From contig JAHZIG010000047.1 in NCBI GenBank assembly GCA_019419865.1, positions 1-6,318 of the forward strand: a stretch of DNA of 6,318 nt, read 5' to 3'. Position 1 is the first letter of the stretch. Each line of letters starts with the position of its first letter. Below, piece after piece: positions 5,106 through 6,318 of the stretch. Both the position numbers and the translations under genes were made by a program. This stretch comes from Clostridiales bacterium (GTDB taxonomy: Bacteria > Bacillota > Clostridia > Monoglobales > Monoglobaceae). The notes below the pieces were generated by a model. The model was not told where the DNA came from and made no database searches. It saw nothing but the letters and a program-made list of their open reading frames with translations.

Positions 5106-6318
5106 TATCTTACCCTCACATTCCTCATATCGTACTCGCGGCTGTAGCGCACCGCGTCTATGCTGTGGTTATCCTTATCCGGGAACCTCGCTATCAGCTT
5201 TCCGTTTCGGTCGCGTTCGAGTTCGTACTTGCTGAACTCTTCCGCCGTCTCCGGACATCTGACCGGGTCTATGATTATCTTGTTTAGGTCTTGAAGCCAC
5301 TTGGTCCCATACTCCACGCTGTCCGGACCCTTTCTCGCGCCTATAGCCCTTATACCCAAGTCGTTGAGCTCGGCTATGCTCTTAGGCTCCGCGCTGTCGC
5401 ATACCACAAGCGAATTGCTCTTGTTCTCCGCCCTGATAAGCTCCGCCGCCTTTCGGTTGCTAAGCCCCGTCTTATGGATCTCGTAGAATATATACAGCCT
5501 GCGCCGCCGCTTGTCGTAGTGGTTGACCGTGTAATGGAGCGGATCGGACGCAAAGCCCCAGTCGAGACCCCGCGCTATCCTGTCGAAGCCGCTTATCTCT
5601 TCGTCGCTTATCCGGCGCAGTTCAAGGTTGTTGAACACCTCGCCGCCGGTTCCGGTTACCTCGCCCAGATATTCGTGTCTGTAGCTGTCCGGACGCGTCC
5701 GCTTAAGTTCTTCCGCCTCGAGTATGAAGTCGCCCCCAAGCCATTCGCTCGGCGCGTCCAAATACGTGCTCTTATGTACCAGCTTCCTTTTCTGCTCGAC
5801 CGCCGCCTCGCGGTTTACCCAGTTCCTCTGACTGATCGGCGGGTTATACGTATACAAAACGACGAAGTTATCCCCGCCGCGCATAAGCGACTGGTTGATA
5901 GTCCTTATCTCTTCTATGCCCTTGAACTCGGTGACTTCCTCGTACCAGATATACTTGATATATCCTTTGGATACCTTTATCGACTTAAGCTTTTGCGGTT
6001 CGTCGGCGCCCCTGAACAATATCTTTTGCCCGGTCTTTTTATACGCGATCTCAAGCGGCGCGGTCTTTATCCTGAACATATCTGTTATGCCGAGCTTGTC
6101 GAGCGTCCAGAGTATCTGCTCGTATACGCTGTCGCGCAGGTGCAAGCCTATCTTGCGCATGACGACCGCATTGGCTCTTTCGTCCGAGAGCAGTCCTAAA
6201 ACGATCTCCGTTCCCGCGAACGTAGATTTCATACTCCCCCTGCCGCCGCCGAGCCAGTAATGAGTATATTCGCCGCGCTGAATAGACTTATGCACAGAGT
6301 AGAACGCCGGAGCTATGA
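5105..6318 (-). CDS. terL: Phage terminase large subunit (TerL), N-terminus cut by window edge
   Basis: This is the DNA-packaging motor ATPase and headful/cos nuclease, acting at the portal vertex of the procapsid in the host cytoplasm. Numbering from V1 (the GTG at 6293-6295): Walker A GGRGSMKS at about 17-24, Walker B IWYEE at 116-120, a TYNP coupling motif at 149-152, then the RNase H-like nuclease with DWGF at 245-248, VVCD at 297-300 and HSIDAVRYS at 377-385, which supplies the metal-binding acidic residues. ATPase and nuclease halves are both intact, as in PBSX/SPP1-type terminases. The GTG is not the true start: the frame stays open to the edge, and the upstream codons encode IAPAFYS, matching the family's conserved segment before Walker A. 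About 403 residues are visible; family members are usually slightly over 400, so probably only a few dozen or fewer are missing. Its stop shares one base with the portal start, indicating translational coupling. Confidence 0.96.
   Translation of the reverse strand, partial: IAPAFYSVHKSIQRGEYTHYWLGGGRGSMKSTFAGTEIVLGLLSDERANAVVMRKIGLHLRDSVYEQILWTLDKLGITDMFRIKTAPLEIAYKKTGQKILFRGADEPQKLKSIKVSKGYIKYIWYEEVTEFKGIEEIRTINQSLMRGGDNFVVLYTYNPPISQRNWVNREAAVEQKRKLVHKSTYLDAPSEWLGGDFILEAEELKRTRPDSYRHEYLGEVTGTGGEVFNNLELRRISDEEISGFDRIARGLDWGFASDPLHYTVNHYDKRRRRLYIFYEIHKTGLSNRKAAELIRAENKSNSLVVCDSAEPKSIAELNDLGIRAIGARKGPDSVEYGTKWLQDLNKIIIDPVRCPETAEEFSKYELERDRNGKLIARFPDKDNHSIDAVRYSREYDMRNVRVR

Noticed and set aside
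5291..6199. 302-codon open frame on the plus strand, opposite terminase
   Set aside because: It lies wholly antisense to a gene with all terminase motifs intact. Its product shows no family pattern and is rich in L, V, R and Y as expected from antisense reading.
6293..6295. GTG as the terminase start
   Set aside because: The frame continues to the window edge with IAPAFYS, a conserved lead-in to Walker A, so this codon is an internal valine.
1..6318. tRNA, CRISPR array, IS element, attachment site or retroelement
   Set aside because: I looked for cloverleaf arms, regular direct repeats, transposase or reverse-transcriptase motifs and paired template/variable repeats, and saw none.

Overview
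The window holds the head-assembly half of a tailed-phage (siphovirus-type) late operon, almost certainly a prophage or phage of a Bacillota (Clostridia-like) host. The evidence is an SPP1/A118-like gene order, good AGGAGG-type Shine-Dalgarno sites, and families (SPP1-type portal, MuF/gp7 minor head protein, GP20-type scaffold) typical of phages of Gram-positive hosts. Every credible gene is on the minus strand, so transcription runs from the right edge to the left edge. The exact host cannot be read from the sequence.

In transcription order: (1) the large terminase subunit, whose N-terminus is cut off by the right edge (5105-6318); (2) the portal protein (3543-5105), joined to terminase by a 1-base TAATG overlap; (3) a MuF-type minor head protein (1952-3553), overlapping the portal by 11 bases and carrying a C-terminal domain that looks like a BECR-fold RNase toxin of the kind found in MuF polymorphic toxins; (4) a 61-residue, six-cysteine protein (1777-1962), overlapping the minor head gene by 11 bases; (5) a 141-base gap with a 9-bp hairpin and then an intrinsic terminator; (6) a 58-residue beta-rich phage protein (1459-1635); (7) a GP20-family scaffold (834-1409); (8) an HK97-fold major capsid protein (40-798) that appears to lack its usual C-terminal 35-40 residues.

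Together these proteins build and fill the capsid. The scaffold directs assembly of the capsid protein around the portal vertex, the minor head protein attaches inside or near the portal, and terminase docks on the portal to pump and cut DNA. The small terminase subunit should lie beyond the right edge, and head-completion and tail genes beyond the left edge.

The most notable parts are the toxin-like extension of the minor head protein with its small cysteine-rich neighbour, which share a clear fall in GC (about 54% in the MuF core to about 37-42%); the structured, terminator-bearing gap inside an otherwise continuous operon; and the short capsid protein. No tRNA, CRISPR, transposase or integrase is visible, and no stretch over 300 bases lacks a gene.
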